64,000 nucleotides of DNA from positions 1-64,000 of the forward strand of contig JAUZNZ010000004.1 of the NCBI GenBank assembly GCA_030706735.1. Direction: 5' to 3'. The notes under the pieces are model-generated. The model made no database searches. It was not told the DNA's origin and saw only the letters and a program-made list of their open reading frames with translations. Both the position numbers and the translations under genes were made by a program. The stretch's first letter is position 1. The number at the start of each line of letters is the position of its first letter. Positions 19,573 through 29,459 of this stretch are shown here, piece after piece. This DNA comes from Bacteroidota bacterium. GTDB lineage: Bacteria; Bacteroidota; Bacteroidia; Chitinophagales; Chitinophagaceae.

Positions 19573-19600
19573 TAAATATACAAGGAAAAGGCCGGGCAAA
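19573..19600 (-). promoter_or_regulatory. candidate promoter of the HTCS gene
   Basis: On the minus strand TTTG (19597-19600) and TATATTTA (19573-19580) are separated by 16 bp. This is close to the Bacteroidota -33/-7 arrangement, 26 bp upstream of the HTCS start. Confidence 0.45.
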
Positions 19601-19684
19601 AAATTTCACCCGTTGGCTATATCCCTGGCCACACTGTTGATGGTCGGTTCGGCAATGTCGCAGCTTCAGTCTTTTCTTTTGAGG

Positions 19685-20962
19685 TTATTCAAAGAACGGC
19701 ACGTTCGGGGTGGCATACTTTTTCAGCCCCTCCAGGTTCAGTTCCACGCCGATGCCTGGCTTGTCGGACACCGTTAGAAACCCTTTTTCAATAAAAGGCT
19801 TGTCATAGGTTACGATCTCCTTCCATTTGGGTTCTGTATCGCTTAGCGTTTGCCATTCGAGGATATGGAAGTTCGGAACGCAGGCACAAACATGCGCCGT
19901 GGCCATGGCCCCGAGGAAGGAGCCGACCATATGCGGTGAAAAGGGGGTATAATATAAATTGGCCAGGTTGGCGATACGCTGCCCTTCCCCGATCCCTCCG
20001 CATTTCTGAAGGTCCGGCATGATGATATCGATGGCTGCCTCCGACAATAGACGGGTGTATCCATAGCCCAGGTAGAAGTTTTCCCCGCCGCAAATGGGGG
20101 TACTGGTCTCCTGGGTAATGGTCTTATACACTTCGATATTATCGGCAGGCACAGGCTCCTCCAGCCACATGAGGTTTAAAGGCTCCATCATTTTTGCCAC
20201 CTTTCTTCCGGTCGGCGCATCATATCGCCCGTGCATATCGACGCAAATATCGATGTGCGAACCTACCGCCTTGCGGACAGCGGCAATGGAATCATACATC
20301 CTTTCCAGTTCGCCATTACTTGCCGTCCAGTTGTATCGGTCGAATTTGTTTGGGTCCGTGGCCGAATCGATATCGAATTTCACGGCAGTATATCCTCTTG
20401 CCACCGCATCCAAACCGGCCTTCGCATAGTCATCGGGTGTCGGATTGCGAACGGCGTATAATTCGGTATCGCAATAGACCCTTACCTTATCGCGGAATTT
20501 GCCACCCAACAGCTGATGCACGGGCAAGCCCAATGCTTTTCCGCACAGATCCCATAAAGCGGCGTCGAACGCACTTAGAACAGCCACATACATGCCCGAT
20601 TGGGCGCCGCCGAAGAACCCCCCTTTGCGGAATTCTTCAAAAATGCGGTTTGGGGTCAATGGGCTTCTTCCCTTCAATTGCCTGCCAAGACGTTGAACCA
20701 GATAGTAGGTCCCGCCGACCGCATCCACGGCTTCGCCGGAACCCCAGATATCCTGGTTGGTAAAGATCTTCACGAATAAGCCGCCCCCGGAGTACCCGCA
20801 TTTGACGTCCGTGATCCGGAGATCGGAGGGTGCGGAATGCCGGGGCGTATGGTCAATGGCATCGGTGAGGCCCCGCCCAAATGCGTTCGTTAAAGAGGCA
20901 AATGGCGCTATCGCCGCGGCTATCGCGGCCTTTCCTATAAATGATCTTCTTGTATTTGACAT
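19685..20962 (-). CDS. enolase-superfamily sugar-acid dehydratase with Tat signal
   Basis: 425 residues of the mandelate racemase/muconate lactonizing group. Metal-ligand positions are visible as Asp242 (CVDMHGRYD), Glu268/269 (WLEEPVP) and Glu294 (CGGENF). His244 of the DxHG motif and His344 of SPHMVGS are candidate acid/base residues, as in galactonate and mannonate dehydratases. It would convert a sugar acid into a 2-keto-3-deoxy acid; the substrate is not decided by sequence. The N-terminus has a twin-arginine motif (RRSFIGK) followed by a hydrophobic stretch ending near NAFG, so the folded enzyme is probably exported. It is the last gene of the minus-strand AraC-kinase-RraA unit, 26 bp after the RraA-like gene. 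Confidence 0.88.
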   Translation of the reverse strand: MSNTRRSFIGKAAIAAAIAPFASLTNAFGRGLTDAIDHTPRHSAPSDLRITDVKCGYSGGGLFVKIFTNQDIWGSGEAVDAVGGTYYLVQRLGRQLKGRSPLTPNRIFEEFRKGGFFGGAQSGMYVAVLSAFDAALWDLCGKALGLPVHQLLGGKFRDKVRVYCDTELYAVRNPTPDDYAKAGLDAVARGYTAVKFDIDSATDPNKFDRYNWTASNGELERMYDSIAAVRKAVGSHIDICVDMHGRYDAPTGRKVAKMMEPLNLMWLEEPVPADNIEVYKTITQETSTPICGGENFYLGYGYTRLLSEAAIDIIMPDLQKCGGIGEGQRIANLANLYYTPFSPHMVGSFLGAMATAHVCACVPNFHILEWQTLSDTEPKWKEIVTYDKPFIEKGFLTVSDKPGIGVELNLEGLKKYATPNVPFFE

Positions 20963-20988
20963 TGTTTGTGGTTTTATATTTTTATTTT

Positions 20989-21939
20989 TTACCAGGTCCG
21001 GTCTTTGAGATATTCCTGTATCTGTTCCTTTCCGACCGGCAACTCATTGATATGATCATTGAGCCATTTCGAAAAATCTCTTTCAATTTCATCCGTCCAT
21101 CGGGCATCAATTTGTCCGGCGGTATATTTCCCTTCTCTCAAACGCTGATGACCGAACTGGTCACGCAAACGAACGATCTCCGAGGTCTTTACGACCCTTT
21201 CCGCCAGTTGAGGCGGAATAAAGACGACAACGCCCATTTTGCCCAGTACCACATCGCCGGGCATCACCGTCACGGTCCGTATTCGGGTAGGGTGGTTGAT
21301 CGCAACGATCATGGTAGTCAGGTCCCTGTTCTGACCCGCTCCCGGATTATGATAAGATGGGTCATAGCTGGTATAGAAGCTGGTGAAGCCGCCGATTTCT
21401 TTCAGGCCCTCCAGATCCCTTATTGCGCCATCATATACGATCCCGTTTCCCGTCCTTGCATAAATGGCATTGCCGACATTGTCACCGATGGTAGGCCCGT
21501 TCCTTTTCGCTCCGAACTGATCGGCGACATATACATCGCCCTTGACCAGCATTTCCACGGCCCATACATTTTGGCCTCTCCGGCCTTCTTTTTTCCCCAG
21601 AGAATCGATCGCCTTCCAGACATCGGGACGTCCGGGCATAAAGGTGGTCGTCACCGCGCGGCCCACCAAAACGCTATCCGGATTGATGACTTCCCATCCT
21701 TCCGCGACCTGGTACTTATAACCCGCATTGACCAGGGTCGCCCAGGCTTCTTCGACACTGACGGATCTCATCCGGCGGATAATATCATCTGGTACATTGG
21801 GCCTCCCGTCGGCAAAGCGGTCGCCCTTCCATTCCGGCGTCAGGGCAATCAGCTCATCCCGGCTGATTTGTACGCGCTGGCCGTAAGAAGGAAAGCTGGC
21901 GGCAATGGCCATGGAGAACAGCAGTAAATAGGCATTCAT
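20989..21939 (-). CDS. RraA-like / HMG-aldolase-type family protein with signal peptide
   Basis: 316 residues. A cleavable signal peptide (hydrophobic to about residue 18, cleavage near SYGQ) precedes an RraA-like fold. The core has the family pattern: KGDVYVADQFG, GPTIGDNVGNAIYA, then GIVYDGAIRDLEG, with the Arg-Asp pair that binds substrate and metal in class II HMG/CHA aldolases. GDVVLGKMGVVVFIP is the typical last motif. Extra segments at both ends make it longer than RNase E inhibitor RraA (about 160 residues), so I favour a metal-dependent aldolase or lyase role on 4-hydroxy-2-oxo acids. This would follow the enolase-type dehydratase encoded next. Export of both proteins is unusual for such a pathway. 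Confidence 0.8.
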   Translation of the reverse strand: MNAYLLLFSMAIAASFPSYGQRVQISRDELIALTPEWKGDRFADGRPNVPDDIIRRMRSVSVEEAWATLVNAGYKYQVAEGWEVINPDSVLVGRAVTTTFMPGRPDVWKAIDSLGKKEGRRGQNVWAVEMLVKGDVYVADQFGAKRNGPTIGDNVGNAIYARTGNGIVYDGAIRDLEGLKEIGGFTSFYTSYDPSYHNPGAGQNRDLTTMIVAINHPTRIRTVTVMPGDVVLGKMGVVVFIPPQLAERVVKTSEIVRLRDQFGHQRLREGKYTAGQIDARWTDEIERDFSKWLNDHINELPVGKEQIQEYLKDRTW

Positions 21940-21984
21940 GATCTGGTATTTAATGTGATAAAATGACTTTTTTTGCGCTTCCCC

Positions 21985-23502
21985 CTAAGGGTGCTGTAAA
22001 GCGACGATATCGGCAAACTCGCTTGAAAGTTTGGTGCTGAGCCGCTCGAATATTTCATAATGCTTTATGTAGGGTTTATGATTTTTCTTATTGGGCGTGA
22101 TCAGCTCCGTCAGTTTCACCGACTTAGCCGCCTCTTCGAGCGATTTATAAATGCCCATTTCCGTTGCGGCCAGCAGATAAGAACCATAACTCACGCTATG
22201 ATAGTTCTGCCTCAGCCGGACCGGTTTGTTGAAAATATCGGCGATCATCTGGGAGAAGATCGGCAGCGTGCCGAAACTCCCGTTGATGGACAGGCTCTTG
22301 AAGTTGCGGTGCTCCTGGAGGGTCTTGCCAATACTGTAGATCTCATATAATATCCCTTCGATGGCAGCTCGTACGAAGTGCGCTTTTTCGTGTGTTATGT
22401 TCAGCCCGAAAAAAACGCCCCTTGCGTTGGCATTCCAGATGGGGGCCCTTTCACCAAGCAAGTACGGCAGAAATAATAACCCGCCCGATCCCGCGGGGAT
22501 CTTTGAGGCCTGCGCAATGAGCTCAAGCATGTTTTGTTCGATATCGAACGGGTTCTTAAAGTCTCCGAACTGACGGGTGAACCATTCAAAGATAATGCCG
22601 CCGTTATTGGTCGGGCCTCCGGATACATAGCGGTTCTCGGTAAGCAGGTAATTGAAGAAGCGTTGTTTTTCATCCTGCAGTACTTTGTCTCCCATCACCC
22701 GGATGGCGCCGCTGTCTTCAACGGTTATATTCGCTACTCCTTCTCCGCTTACCCCATCCCCGAGGGTGGCCATGCACCCATCGCTGGAACCCACGAGAAT
22801 CTTCGTGTCGGCGGAAAGCCCAAGGGAAGTCTGATAGGCCTTGTTCAATTTGCCCGCCCGGGTAAAGACCGGTACCAGGTCAGGCAGCATGGACGGCTTG
22901 ATGCCCGCGAATCGCATCGAATCCGGGTCCCATTTTATTTTATGAATGTTGAGCAATCCGGTCGCCGACGCGATGCTGTAGTCGGTCATGTACTCACCGG
23001 TAAGTTGCTGCAGGATATAACTTTTCAATGACAGGAATTTACTCACCTGCTTGAATTTGGCCATTTCATTATTCTTGATCCAGGCGATCTTTGCCAGGGG
23101 GGACATGGGATGCAGGGGCGTGCCGGTGGAATTATAGATCTTTTTGCCAAGTGCGGAATTTTTTAATTGGGCGGCTTCTTTGTTAGCCCGGTTATCGGCC
23201 CAGGTAATGGCGTTTCCCATCGGGCTTCCTGTTTTATCGACAGGCAGGATGCTGTGCATGGATGAGCTGAAACAAATACACAATACCTTATATTTTTTCG
23301 GATGCAATACATCGTTCAGCAGGTTCTTCAGCACATAGAGCATGGTGATAAATATTTGGTCCGGATCCTGCTCACTGTGATCCGGTTCGCTGTGGAATGT
23401 CGGGCAATAGCCTTTCAGCGAGCCAATGGTAATGCCATTGAGGTCAAAGGCATATACTCTTATCGCGTTGGTGCCGAGTTCTATGGTAATAATGCATTCC
23501 AT
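21985..23502 (-). CDS. FGGY-family carbohydrate kinase, gluconokinase-like
   Basis: 505 residues, cytoplasmic, no signal peptide. The N-terminal ATPase motif is ELGTNAIRVYAFD (usual form DxGT). The FSSSMHSILPVD segment and TWADNRA resemble gluconate kinases. A second domain contains VGSSDGCMATLGDG and VSGGPTNNGG. It would phosphorylate gluconate or a related sugar acid or keto-sugar with ATP. The start lies 8 bp after the AraC stop, and the RraA-like gene follows after 45 bp. It is the only clearly cytoplasmic enzyme of this minus-strand unit, so its substrate may be the imported product of the exported dehydratase/aldolase pair. Xylulokinase is a less likely alternative. Confidence 0.85.
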   Translation of the reverse strand: MECIITIELGTNAIRVYAFDLNGITIGSLKGYCPTFHSEPDHSEQDPDQIFITMLYVLKNLLNDVLHPKKYKVLCICFSSSMHSILPVDKTGSPMGNAITWADNRANKEAAQLKNSALGKKIYNSTGTPLHPMSPLAKIAWIKNNEMAKFKQVSKFLSLKSYILQQLTGEYMTDYSIASATGLLNIHKIKWDPDSMRFAGIKPSMLPDLVPVFTRAGKLNKAYQTSLGLSADTKILVGSSDGCMATLGDGVSGEGVANITVEDSGAIRVMGDKVLQDEKQRFFNYLLTENRYVSGGPTNNGGIIFEWFTRQFGDFKNPFDIEQNMLELIAQASKIPAGSGGLLFLPYLLGERAPIWNANARGVFFGLNITHEKAHFVRAAIEGILYEIYSIGKTLQEHRNFKSLSINGSFGTLPIFSQMIADIFNKPVRLRQNYHSVSYGSYLLAATEMGIYKSLEEAAKSVKLTELITPNKKNHKPYIKHYEIFERLSTKLSSEFADIVALQHP

Positions 23503-23510
23503 TTTATAGG

Positions 23511-24398
23511 TTATTTTATCCGTAAATGGTTTTTTCTGAATTGGCTGGGGGTATATCCCGTCAGCTTTCTGAAGGTGGTCGAAAAATGCTGGGATGAATA
23601 GAAGCCGGTTTCCAGCGCAATATCGGTGAGGCTGATGTCCGGCCTTTTCAGGAGTTTGATCGCTTCGGATATCCGGATATTGATCAGGTAGCTGAGCGGC
23701 GAAAAGCCCGAATAACTCTTCACTTTTTCATTGAATAAGGTGGTTCTCAGCCCTGCCAGCGCCGCCATCTCCTCTACGGTCCATTGGTGGGCGAGGTTGG
23801 CCCTCAGCTGCCGTTCCAGGTCCATGAAGGTGATCGGAAAATCCCTGCCGGAATTGGACATCCTCGCAATTTTCCTGCTTGACTGGATGAGTAATTCATC
23901 CAGTAAATGATTTATCCGGGTCCGGTATCCGATCTCCTTGTTAAATAGTTCCGTTTGTATTCCTTTTAATATGGCGCCGGATTCCGGGAATTTTTGAAGG
24001 ACAGGTAAGTGATCCATTTGCAGGATCTTGCAGACTTCACAATGGTCTCCCGGCGATAAGCTGCTCCACGAACCGATTGACAGTTCTTTGTTCCTGTTGA
24101 TCCTGATCTCGATATGGATCCATGAAAAACTGCCTATTTCCAATACTTTATTCTTGTTCCCGAATTCTCTTCGCGGCAATATCAGGGCTGCATCGCCGGG
24201 GTATAAAATAAATGTTTGATGGTCGATCGTCCACTCAAACTTGCCTTCCTGCACATAAAAAATCCTGAAACCGCCCGTCGATGCGCAAGGAAAGCCATCC
24301 AGGTGGATCGCGCTATTCTTAATGGTTCCAATTTCCATAATGTGCGGGAAAGGCCGCAGCTCCATGGCATCCTTATGGCGAAGTACAAATTGTTTCAT
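23511..24398 (-). CDS. AraC-family transcriptional regulator
   Basis: 295 residues from the ATG at 24398 (MKQFVLRH). The frame is open to 24509, but that extension has no domain character. The N-terminal cupin-like sensor (about 1-160) has a jelly-roll pattern with FILYPGDAALILP. The C-terminal double HTH (about 195-295) has WTVEEMAALAGLRTTLFN and the second-helix block ISLTDIALETGFYSSQHFSTTFRK in two halves. It is first in the minus-strand unit with the kinase, RraA-like and enolase genes, and divergent from the second SusC gene, so it probably controls both from the shared 231-bp region. The ligand is unknown. Confidence 0.92.
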   Translation of the reverse strand: MKQFVLRHKDAMELRPFPHIMEIGTIKNSAIHLDGFPCASTGGFRIFYVQEGKFEWTIDHQTFILYPGDAALILPRREFGNKNKVLEIGSFSWIHIEIRINRNKELSIGSWSSLSPGDHCEVCKILQMDHLPVLQKFPESGAILKGIQTELFNKEIGYRTRINHLLDELLIQSSRKIARMSNSGRDFPITFMDLERQLRANLAHQWTVEEMAALAGLRTTLFNEKVKSYSGFSPLSYLINIRISEAIKLLKRPDISLTDIALETGFYSSQHFSTTFRKLTGYTPSQFRKNHLRIK

Positions 24399-24629
24399 AT
24401 AGCAAGTCGGAGGCGAGCCTCCGGTAAACAATTCCAGGTTATCAGGAACGGGAAGAATAGTGCATCGTAAAGAAAGGGAATTTATCTTAAACCAATTTAC
24501 AAAATTCAACGAAGTTCTTTATTGGAAGTTTTTGTCTCCGTATAAAGGTATTTTCGACGCTTATTAGGTAAGCACCGGGGAATTTGAGTTTTTCCCTGGT
24601 ATTTATTATTCAGCTTAAACTACTGCTAT
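24399..24629. promoter_or_regulatory. divergent intergenic region between AraC and the second SusC
   Basis: 231 bp with no gene. It holds a short inverted repeat (CGGAGGC/GCCTCCG at 24408-24423) in the AraC leader and a GGGAA/TTCCC pair about 40 bp upstream of SusC. TATTTTCG resembles a -7 element for SusC, but no matching -33 element is found. AraC binding is expected here; no clear direct-repeat operator could be assigned. Confidence 0.4.
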
Positions 24630-27600
24630 ATGAAGAAACACTGCCAGCCTGCGTACAAGCGGGAGTCTATCAGGTTTTTACTTTCCTTTCTTTTACTTTT
24701 TCTATTTGGCGCGGCGAAAGCGCAATCGGTTACAGGCACGGTGCTGGATCCGGATAATAAGCCCGTTAATGGCGCGACGGTGACCGTAAAGGGTACGTCC
24801 AAAGCGACCTTGACGAATGCTGCCGGGATCTTTAACATCGACGCGGCCGGCAGCGATATCATCGTGGTCAGCCATATCGGCTTTGCTACGATCGAGGTAC
24901 CGCTGAATGGCAGAAGCAAGATCTTCGTCAGCTTGGTCAGAGGGGATGGGAAAGACCTGGACGTTGTGTTGGTGACCGCTCTGGGTATCAAGCGTCATGA
25001 ACGCAGATTGGGCTATGCCGTAACGTCGGTTAATACCGATGAGCTCGTGGCCAACCGGACGACCAATATCGGGGAATCCCTTGAAGGCAAGGTGGCGGGT
25101 CTGAACATTACCCCGCCGGCCGCAGGCGCCGGTTCCAGTATACAAATACGCCTGCGCGGGCAGGTAGGTTTTGCCGGGTCGACCAACTCGCCGCTCCTTG
25201 TTATTAATGGTCTTCCGATGGATCAGGGAGTTCGGAATACGGAAGGGGCGGGTCAGCAGCGCGACCAGGGAGATAACCTGCAGGTCGTCAACCCGGATGA
25301 TATTGAAAGCATGACGGTATTGAAAGGTTCCACCGCGTCTGCTCTATATGGTTCAAGGGCGGCGGCCGGCGCAATCATCATTACCACAAAATCCGGGGCT
25401 AAGAATTCGGGTATTGGCGTTGAATTTACTTCCAGCAATACGGCCCAGAAGGCGTTGAATTATATGAACCAATTCCAAACCATGTACGGAGAAGGTACGG
25501 GAGGCCTCAGGCCGACATCGCAGGCCAGTGCGGCCGGCAATGGACAATTTGGCTGGGGCGCGAAATTGGACGGCGCGCCCACTCCGATCTTTGACGGTTC
25601 GCTCCAGCCGTATTCGGCCTATAAGAACGGACTTTTCGACTATCTTCAGACCGGGGCGAATTTTACCAATACCATTGCGCTGTCGGGTGGAGGCCCCAGG
25701 GGAAGCTTCAGAACCTCTTTTTCAAATACCGATGCAAAGGGTATCGAACCGAGAGATGAATACAAAAGGAAGATCTTCAATGTAGGCCTTAATCAGAACA
25801 TTACGGACAGGCTTAAACTGTCGGTGAATATCAACTGGTCCAATGAGATACAGAGTAATCCGCCTGCCGTAGGTACGCAGGGGGCCGGCTCGGTGAATTT
25901 TTTCACCCGCTTGGCGAATTCTACTCCCGGATGGGCTTTCGACAAGAGTGCAGTGAATCCCGCTAACGGGACCGAGGCGCAAACATCCGGCTTTCAGGGA
26001 ACATTGCTCAATCCATACTATGCCAACAAGGCCGGCCAAAATTGGGTGAATAACAGGGACCGCATTCTCGGGACAGCCACCCTGAGATATGACTTTGCAA
26101 AATGGCTCTTTCTGCAGGGAAGGTATAACTACAATTACTCCATCTCCACCATTGAGTCCAAATTCCCCTTTGGTATTGGAACCAGCATACCCACAAACGC
26201 CGATGGCACCTATAAGGGCTCTTACAACATATCGGAAGGCAAGGGTACCGATGTGAATGCAGACTTCCTGCTCGGCGCCAATAAAGAGGTCGGAAAATTC
26301 TCTTTTGACGCAAGTGTCGGGGGAAACACCGCGAGAACCGAGGGGCATACGTTGACCGAGGGTTCGACCAATTTTGTCGTGAAAGACCTTTACTCCATAG
26401 GGAACGGCAACGTCAAGAGCCAGTCCTACACCTTTGGCAGGAACAGGGTCAATTCACTTTATGGCTTGGCGGAGATTGGCTATGATCGGCTGCTCTACAT
26501 CAACTTTACCAGCAGGGAAGATTGGTTCTCCGTATACAATCCGAAGAATAACCATGTATATTACCCGTCACTTTCCGGCAGTTTCATTTTTTCTGAATTG
26601 TTGCCCGCCCAAAAATGGCTTAATTACGGAAAACTGAGGGTTGCATGGGCCAAAACAGGTAGCGCAAACGGGGTTAACAATTTTGAAGGCCTCCTGAATT
26701 ACGCGATCGGCGCAAATAATTTCAACGGGCAGGTTACGGCTACCATTGCCAATACGAACGCGCCAAACGCATTGCTGACGCCTTTTAAAGTCGATGAAAA
26801 GGAGATCGGGTTGGAGATGAGGATGTTCAACGACAGGGTACACGTCGATATTTCCGCCTTTGAAAAATTGACGACCGATCAGGTCCTTGCCGTGACGCTT
26901 TCAAACGCCTCAGGCTATACCGGCTCGAAAGAAAATCTTGGTTCATTGCGGAATACCGGTTTGGAATCCCTGATCGAGGTGACACCGGTAAAGAGCGCTA
27001 ATTTTAGTTGGACGACTTCCTGGAACAACTCCTACTTGGCCACAAAGACCCTGGCCATTTCCCCGGGAGTGAAAGATTTCCTCTTGCTTTATTTTAACGG
27101 CACGGGGAATGAGTTCCTGGGACAAATACATTATACCGTGGGCCTTCCGATGAACCAACTGTATACCAGGACGTACCTCAGGGACGCAAAGGGCAACATC
27201 CTGGTGAGCCCCGCCGGTCGGCTCCTGGCCACTCCGGATTATAAACCCATCGGCAGTTCGATCCCCAAATTCGTGGGCGGTTGGACCAACAGCTTTACCT
27301 ATAAGAACCTCAGCCTGGGTATATTTTTTGACTACAAATTTGGCGGTAAGGTCATGTCTTCCACGCTGCTTAATCTGACGAGGCAGGGATTGTCGAAACT
27401 TTCGTTGGTTGGTCGCAGACCTGGGGAAAATGGACTGGTATTTCCTGCCATCAATCAGGGCACCGGCCAACCCAATACCGTGGCTGTTACGGATCTGCAG
27501 GGTTTTTATTCGGATTATAGAAATCTTCAGATCGGGGATCCTTTTGTTTTCAAATCGGATTTCATCAAGCTGAGAAATATCTCGATTGCGTATAACCTGA

Positions 27601-27809
27601 CCGGCCTGATCAATAAGGTTTCCTACCTCAAATTCTTCAAGGGCCTGTCATTATCAGCCTCGGTCCGCAACGTGGCCATACTTTACAAGGATCTTCCGGG
27701 CCTGGATCCGGAAGCCATCCAATCTTCCGGAGATATCAGGGCCGGCTACGAAGATGCAGCCCTGCCGACGACACGTAGTTATAACCTAAGCTTAAATGTC
27801 AAATTCTAA
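24630..27809 (+). CDS. SusC/RagA-family TonB-dependent transporter (second pair)
   Basis: 1059 residues. A signal peptide ends at AAKAQ (about residue 32). A carboxypeptidase-like domain follows (VTGTVLDPDNKPVNGATVTV), then VLVTALGIKRHERRLGYAV in the position of the SusC signature. The plug contains SIQIRLRGQVGF and MTVLKGSTASALYGSRAA. The barrel ends in NLSLNVKF with the terminal Phe. The LVTALGIKR form of the signature belongs to a different SusC clade from the two other copies in this window, which have VVxGYG. It is paired with the SusD gene beginning 5 bp downstream. The substrate is unknown; the locus encodes a dehydratase and an esterase but no glycosidase. Confidence 0.95.
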   Translation: MKKHCQPAYKRESIRFLLSFLLLFLFGAAKAQSVTGTVLDPDNKPVNGATVTVKGTSKATLTNAAGIFNIDAAGSDIIVVSHIGFATIEVPLNGRSKIFVSLVRGDGKDLDVVLVTALGIKRHERRLGYAVTSVNTDELVANRTTNIGESLEGKVAGLNITPPAAGAGSSIQIRLRGQVGFAGSTNSPLLVINGLPMDQGVRNTEGAGQQRDQGDNLQVVNPDDIESMTVLKGSTASALYGSRAAAGAIIITTKSGAKNSGIGVEFTSSNTAQKALNYMNQFQTMYGEGTGGLRPTSQASAAGNGQFGWGAKLDGAPTPIFDGSLQPYSAYKNGLFDYLQTGANFTNTIALSGGGPRGSFRTSFSNTDAKGIEPRDEYKRKIFNVGLNQNITDRLKLSVNINWSNEIQSNPPAVGTQGAGSVNFFTRLANSTPGWAFDKSAVNPANGTEAQTSGFQGTLLNPYYANKAGQNWVNNRDRILGTATLRYDFAKWLFLQGRYNYNYSISTIESKFPFGIGTSIPTNADGTYKGSYNISEGKGTDVNADFLLGANKEVGKFSFDASVGGNTARTEGHTLTEGSTNFVVKDLYSIGNGNVKSQSYTFGRNRVNSLYGLAEIGYDRLLYINFTSREDWFSVYNPKNNHVYYPSLSGSFIFSELLPAQKWLNYGKLRVAWAKTGSANGVNNFEGLLNYAIGANNFNGQVTATIANTNAPNALLTPFKVDEKEIGLEMRMFNDRVHVDISAFEKLTTDQVLAVTLSNASGYTGSKENLGSLRNTGLESLIEVTPVKSANFSWTTSWNNSYLATKTLAISPGVKDFLLLYFNGTGNEFLGQIHYTVGLPMNQLYTRTYLRDAKGNILVSPAGRLLATPDYKPIGSSIPKFVGGWTNSFTYKNLSLGIFFDYKFGGKVMSSTLLNLTRQGLSKLSLVGRRPGENGLVFPAINQGTGQPNTVAVTDLQGFYSDYRNLQIGDPFVFKSDFIKLRNISIAYNLTGLINKVSYLKFFKGLSLSASVRNVAILYKDLPGLDPEAIQSSGDIRAGYEDAALPTTRSYNLSLNVKF

Positions 27810-27813
27810 CAAT

Positions 27814-29409
27814 ATGATAAAAATAGTATGCAAACTGCTCTTTGTCGGCTGCATCTTCTTTTTTGCGGCATGCGATAAAGACTTTGTAAAGATAAATACA
27901 GACCCCTATGCCGTCACGTCCATTGATCCGGCACTTCTTTTTGCAGGGGCGGAACGTTCGTTTAACGGAGCCGGCTGGGAAACGGAAAATACGATTGCAC
28001 AGCAATTTGTAAATCCTTTCAATGCGGGAGCGACCCTCGGGCCTAATTTCAATGCGGACATTGATAATTTCAATAATGGAAGGTGGGAGGCTACCTATGT
28101 CGGCACCGCCCCGCTCAATAACCCCGTTACGGGAGGGTTAAAGAGCCTCGTTCAGGCATTGTCCATATTGAAAGGGACGACGACTTCCGTAAACCTGCAA
28201 AGCATGATCCGTATTTGGAAGGCCTTTGCCTTCATGGGGATGGTCGACACCTATGCGGATGTTCCATACTTCGACGCGGGAAAGGCCTATACGGACGGTA
28301 ATTTTTACCCGAAATATGACGACGACGCCGCCATCTACGCGGATCTGGAAAAGGAGATCAGGGAGGCCACTACGGCCTTAAACCCGACCGGCGACTTTGT
28401 TTCCGCCGACCTTTTCTTTGGATCGCACGCCGCAACGCCCATCACGACTGTCGCCGCCCAGGTGGCAAAATGGAAAAAATTAGGGTATTCGTTGCTGTTG
28501 AGATTAGGAATGCGCTATTCCAAACTGAATCCCACAAAAGCGCAGGCTCTTGCGAATGAAGCCTTCACCGGAGGGGTCATGACGTCGAACGCGGATAACG
28601 TCTACGTAAAATATGACGGCACCATTGCGACCAACGTGGCGAACGTAAATCTGGTCAATAACAATCCGCGCTTCTATTACGCCGCTGAGCCCTTCGTAAA
28701 TCAGCTCAAATCGACCAATGATCCGCGAAGCGGTTTTATCGTGGCGAAATTTGCGGATCCGTCCAACCCACTGGCCGATCCGAACCCGGATTACACGATC
28801 GCCGATCAGTTTGGAGTTCCAATAGGGGTGATCAGTGATGCGCTGGCCAATCCCCCTTATCGGGGCGTCAGAGGCGGCGGATATAACTATTCCCAGATCA
28901 ACGTGAAATGCCTGGGGTCCCAAACGGCGCCTACTTTCTGGGTCACCTATGCACAGACCTCCTTACTGTTGGCGGAGGCGGCAAAAAAGGGCTGGATCCC
29001 CGGTGGCGATGCCTCCGCGCAGACCTACTATGAGGCCGGAATAACGGCGGACATGGACACTTACGCCCTCTATCCCAATGGCGCTGCAGTATCCGGAGCG
29101 GCAAAGACGGCCTATCTTACCGACCCGGGCGTTGCCTATGACCCCGCCAACGCGCTTAAACTGATCGGCATCCAGTATTGGATCGCGAACATCGCAAACG
29201 GCACGGAGGCCTGGGCCAACTTCAGAAGAACCGGTTTCCCGGCTTTGAGCCCCAACCTGTATAATAACAATCTTGGCGGAGGCTTTATCAGGCGCTTGTC
29301 CTATCCTGATTATGAGTCTTCAAATAATAAAACGAATTATTTTGCTGCCGTTCAGGCTATTGGCGGCGCCGATAATCTGACCACCAGGGTATTTTGGGAC
29401 ACGCCCTGA
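27814..29409 (+). CDS. SusD-like (SusD/RagB superfamily) lipoprotein (second pair)
   Basis: 531 residues from the ATG at 27814, which avoids overlap with SusC (stop at 27807-27809) and gives a lipoprotein signal with Cys20 (FFFAACDKDF). The sequence belongs to the divergent SusD group with the INTDPYAVTSIDPALLFAGA start. SLLLAEAAKKG replaces the classical YAEA segment, and WANFRRTGFPAL is the late motif. It forms the binding lid of the transporter encoded just upstream. A frame extension to 27796 exists but is an unlikely start. Confidence 0.93.
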   Translation: MIKIVCKLLFVGCIFFFAACDKDFVKINTDPYAVTSIDPALLFAGAERSFNGAGWETENTIAQQFVNPFNAGATLGPNFNADIDNFNNGRWEATYVGTAPLNNPVTGGLKSLVQALSILKGTTTSVNLQSMIRIWKAFAFMGMVDTYADVPYFDAGKAYTDGNFYPKYDDDAAIYADLEKEIREATTALNPTGDFVSADLFFGSHAATPITTVAAQVAKWKKLGYSLLLRLGMRYSKLNPTKAQALANEAFTGGVMTSNADNVYVKYDGTIATNVANVNLVNNNPRFYYAAEPFVNQLKSTNDPRSGFIVAKFADPSNPLADPNPDYTIADQFGVPIGVISDALANPPYRGVRGGGYNYSQINVKCLGSQTAPTFWVTYAQTSLLLAEAAKKGWIPGGDASAQTYYEAGITADMDTYALYPNGAAVSGAAKTAYLTDPGVAYDPANALKLIGIQYWIANIANGTEAWANFRRTGFPALSPNLYNNNLGGGFIRRLSYPDYESSNNKTNYFAAVQAIGGADNLTTRVFWDTP

Positions 29410-29459
29410 CCGAACGGGAGATCGGTATGCCAGCGCCGTCTAAGTAGTTTTTCTTTCGC

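Noticed and set aside
24408-24423. CGGAGGC/GCCTCCG inverted repeat as a riboswitch or attenuator of araC
   Set aside because: The stem is only 7 bp with a 2-nt gap, no T-run or wider conserved structure is visible, and it may lie in coding sequence if araC starts upstream.
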